Assembly: GCA_007741555.1 (NCBI GenBank)
Contig: CP036526.1
Coordinates: forward strand, 3,286,001-3,350,000
Length of the DNA: 64,000 nucleotides
Direction: 5' to 3'
DNA from: Stieleria marina
GTDB lineage: Bacteria > Planctomycetota > Planctomycetia > Pirellulales > Pirellulaceae
The translations under genes and the position numbers were made by a program. Below, piece by piece: positions 63,901 to 64,000 of this stretch. Below the pieces are notes generated by a model. It saw nothing but the letters and a program-made list of their open reading frames with translations, did no database searches and was not told where the DNA came from. Within the stretch, counting starts at the first letter, position 1. Every line of letters begins with the position of its first letter.

Positions 63901-64000
63901 TAGTTCAGCTTCGTGGACCGATTCCAATACGCGAATCGCACCCGACAGATTTTCGTGCACCTCGGTAGGCGATTCGTCTTTGTAGTCGGCAAAACCATTT
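60943..64000 (-). CDS. Giant coiled-coil protein, 5' end outside the window
   Basis: The frame is open to the right edge, with 13 further codons ('NGFADYKDESPTE') before a GTG at 63960, so the gene starts beyond 64000. At least 1018 residues are present. The first about 170 visible residues look folded ('GIWIHRYSLAAEWSIKQWQE'). From there on it is almost wholly Glu/Gln/Ala/Lys/Arg heptad sequence ('AAEQTVQALIDKANTSDMLD', 'QAAEKATEAEQRTDQRQDSQ'), followed by a Gln/Pro/Gly/Lys low-complexity tract ('EPQGQQPQGQEQGQPKPGQD'). A short C-terminal helix-rich tail ends in 'EVEAYFRAVARRAAAKANA'. It fits the large coiled-coil proteins, often with N-terminal membrane helices (DUF4175-like), found in planctomycete gene clusters. 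It is the upstream partner of the alpha-barrel protein in an overlapping operon. Confidence 0.85.
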   Translation of the reverse strand, partial: NGFADYKDESPTEVHENLSGAIRVLESVHEAELAQSELKQLLVSEQSLSNSADDRLSSGIWIHRYSLAAEWSIKQWQESKLDWPTLIDPMDRTRYDKDFSAARDRLTRRRWDQKEPVSAEVSLNKLTQRVDAGLQNLQPHVIAARATIQRYVLSLPEQARQAAEKATEAEQRTDQRQDSQSETAEQLAAQQEEAETAAEQTVQALIDKANTSDMLDDEQREIARDADAAASAINDASEQAKEAMQDAKDAANEQQRDAALEKAEESLSQLASTLEKTAEHFDKLERGENADQSREELRKTEEELQIARDLEQRYEEAKAMADAANSDPEELLKKLEAELKKNEPMQQELSEISENAAQSAQKTLEQAESDERQLNQALERSDAAVQEAKRRAAKKLEELSRRLESTSNHLLGMAQEASGWANEPKTRDKFTEAREALKKAVDESRQMGGESALAEQMKKTVQNAKQSVSQAAEAIKKAKQESAEASQRDVHQNEPARKSAQSKMESKARNTRNRIVQDMNRERAQWSREEQEANRRVQQAQRQERDARDQRQRAEDRLKKADPKKTDQKQRDQLQSQIDQQKQREANADKAEQAADQTRDYAKDQRKEIEQAIREAQKEKLERLTRPNPAGQLAEETAQQATKTLDDLQQQLDAIAKQLGGRPELSTPTDKAQSLSEQQDRINSDVKNAADQVARAARHEERLGQKANAEGLEQAAESIQENGLKAGQDAKQSLDQAAKEAKETPQAGQQVADAEQKIGQDAERLAQMLQSTSDSESPDSDNPGDKAAESSSDKNQASSPKQSSQGQPSSASADKAKKMAQTLDELDRAIAEANDPAQQKKQPSEQQQGDEPQGQQPQGQEQGQPKPGQDPGSQKPGEQKPGSQPGKQTAGQASPTLSQMLDSQSQQAAKDRQQTLQPGKNSEASKQQGEVESGEKEGDQLTQNSGPGDPPGGGEGILGQVDMSELGDWGSLRQRKTDDASESRESRVAPQYRREVEAYFRAVARRAAAKANATEKSK

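Overview
The window looks like chromosomal DNA of a planctomycete, most likely a Rhodopirellula-type member of the Pirellulaceae. This rests on family content. There are four clustered exported sulfatases and a DUF1559 pseudopilin-like protein. A Pirellula/Verrucomicrobium-type dehydrogenase-HEAT-haem protein is present (TIGR02604/TIGR02603 type), as is a TIGR03009-type protein. A large SdrD-repeat protein carries the N-terminal 'LEARQLLA' motif typical of planctomycete surface proteins. Many secreted PQQ/WD40 propellers also occur. Genes sit on both strands, many are short transcription units, and there are no insertion sequences, prophage genes or CRISPR arrays. No searches were run; all family calls are by eye.

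Layout. 1-4 kb: a HEAT/TPR protein open at the left edge, a PQQ propeller and a methyltransferase with an odd start. 4.1-10.4 kb: four sulfatases in a row on the minus strand. 10.5-13.1 kb: CCA-adding/poly(A) polymerase, a NUDIX hydrolase and a small membrane protein. 13.5-20 kb: the 1123-aa dehydrogenase/HEAT/haem protein, a small unknown and an M13 metallopeptidase. 20-27.3 kb: housekeeping genes (acpS, trpS, purM, glgX and two clpP genes). 27.3-31.6 kb: a tRNA-Glu-like sequence with an enlarged anticodon loop, overlapping the end of a tight three-gene operon (DUF1559, PQQ propeller, mono-haem protein). 32-41 kb: a Cys-rich membrane protein, a TIGR03009 protein, a WD40 protein and the 1722-aa SdrD/FG-GAP protein. 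41-46.5 kb: an unknown, a small HD hydrolase, a zinc-ribbon/acidic-linker membrane protein and an M32 carboxypeptidase. 46.6-51.7 kb: an exported aldose epimerase and a ribose-type sugar ABC operon (permease, ATPase, binding lipoprotein). 51.9-56.6 kb: a class IV PLP enzyme overlapping an alpha/beta hydrolase, a Gly/Cys-rich lipoprotein, a transglutaminase and an HNH protein. 56.6-64 kb: a MacB/LolCDE-like ABC exporter pair, a BshB1-like deacetylase, a TAT-exported alpha/alpha-barrel protein and a very long coiled-coil protein that runs off the right edge.

Together the genes suggest an aerobic scavenger of sulfated polysaccharide: extracytoplasmic sulfatases, sugar import, aldose epimerisation and glycogen debranching, with a heavy load of envelope redox and scaffold proteins.

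The observations I consider most worth following are these. Short tandem duplications (15-19 bp) cover or copy the stop-codon region at three unrelated gene ends. The tRNA-Glu-like gene has a 9-nt anticodon loop and supplies the last codons of a neighbouring gene on the other strand. Two genes (methyltransferase and fourth sulfatase) have family-typical N-termini that extend upstream of any ATG/GTG/TTG.
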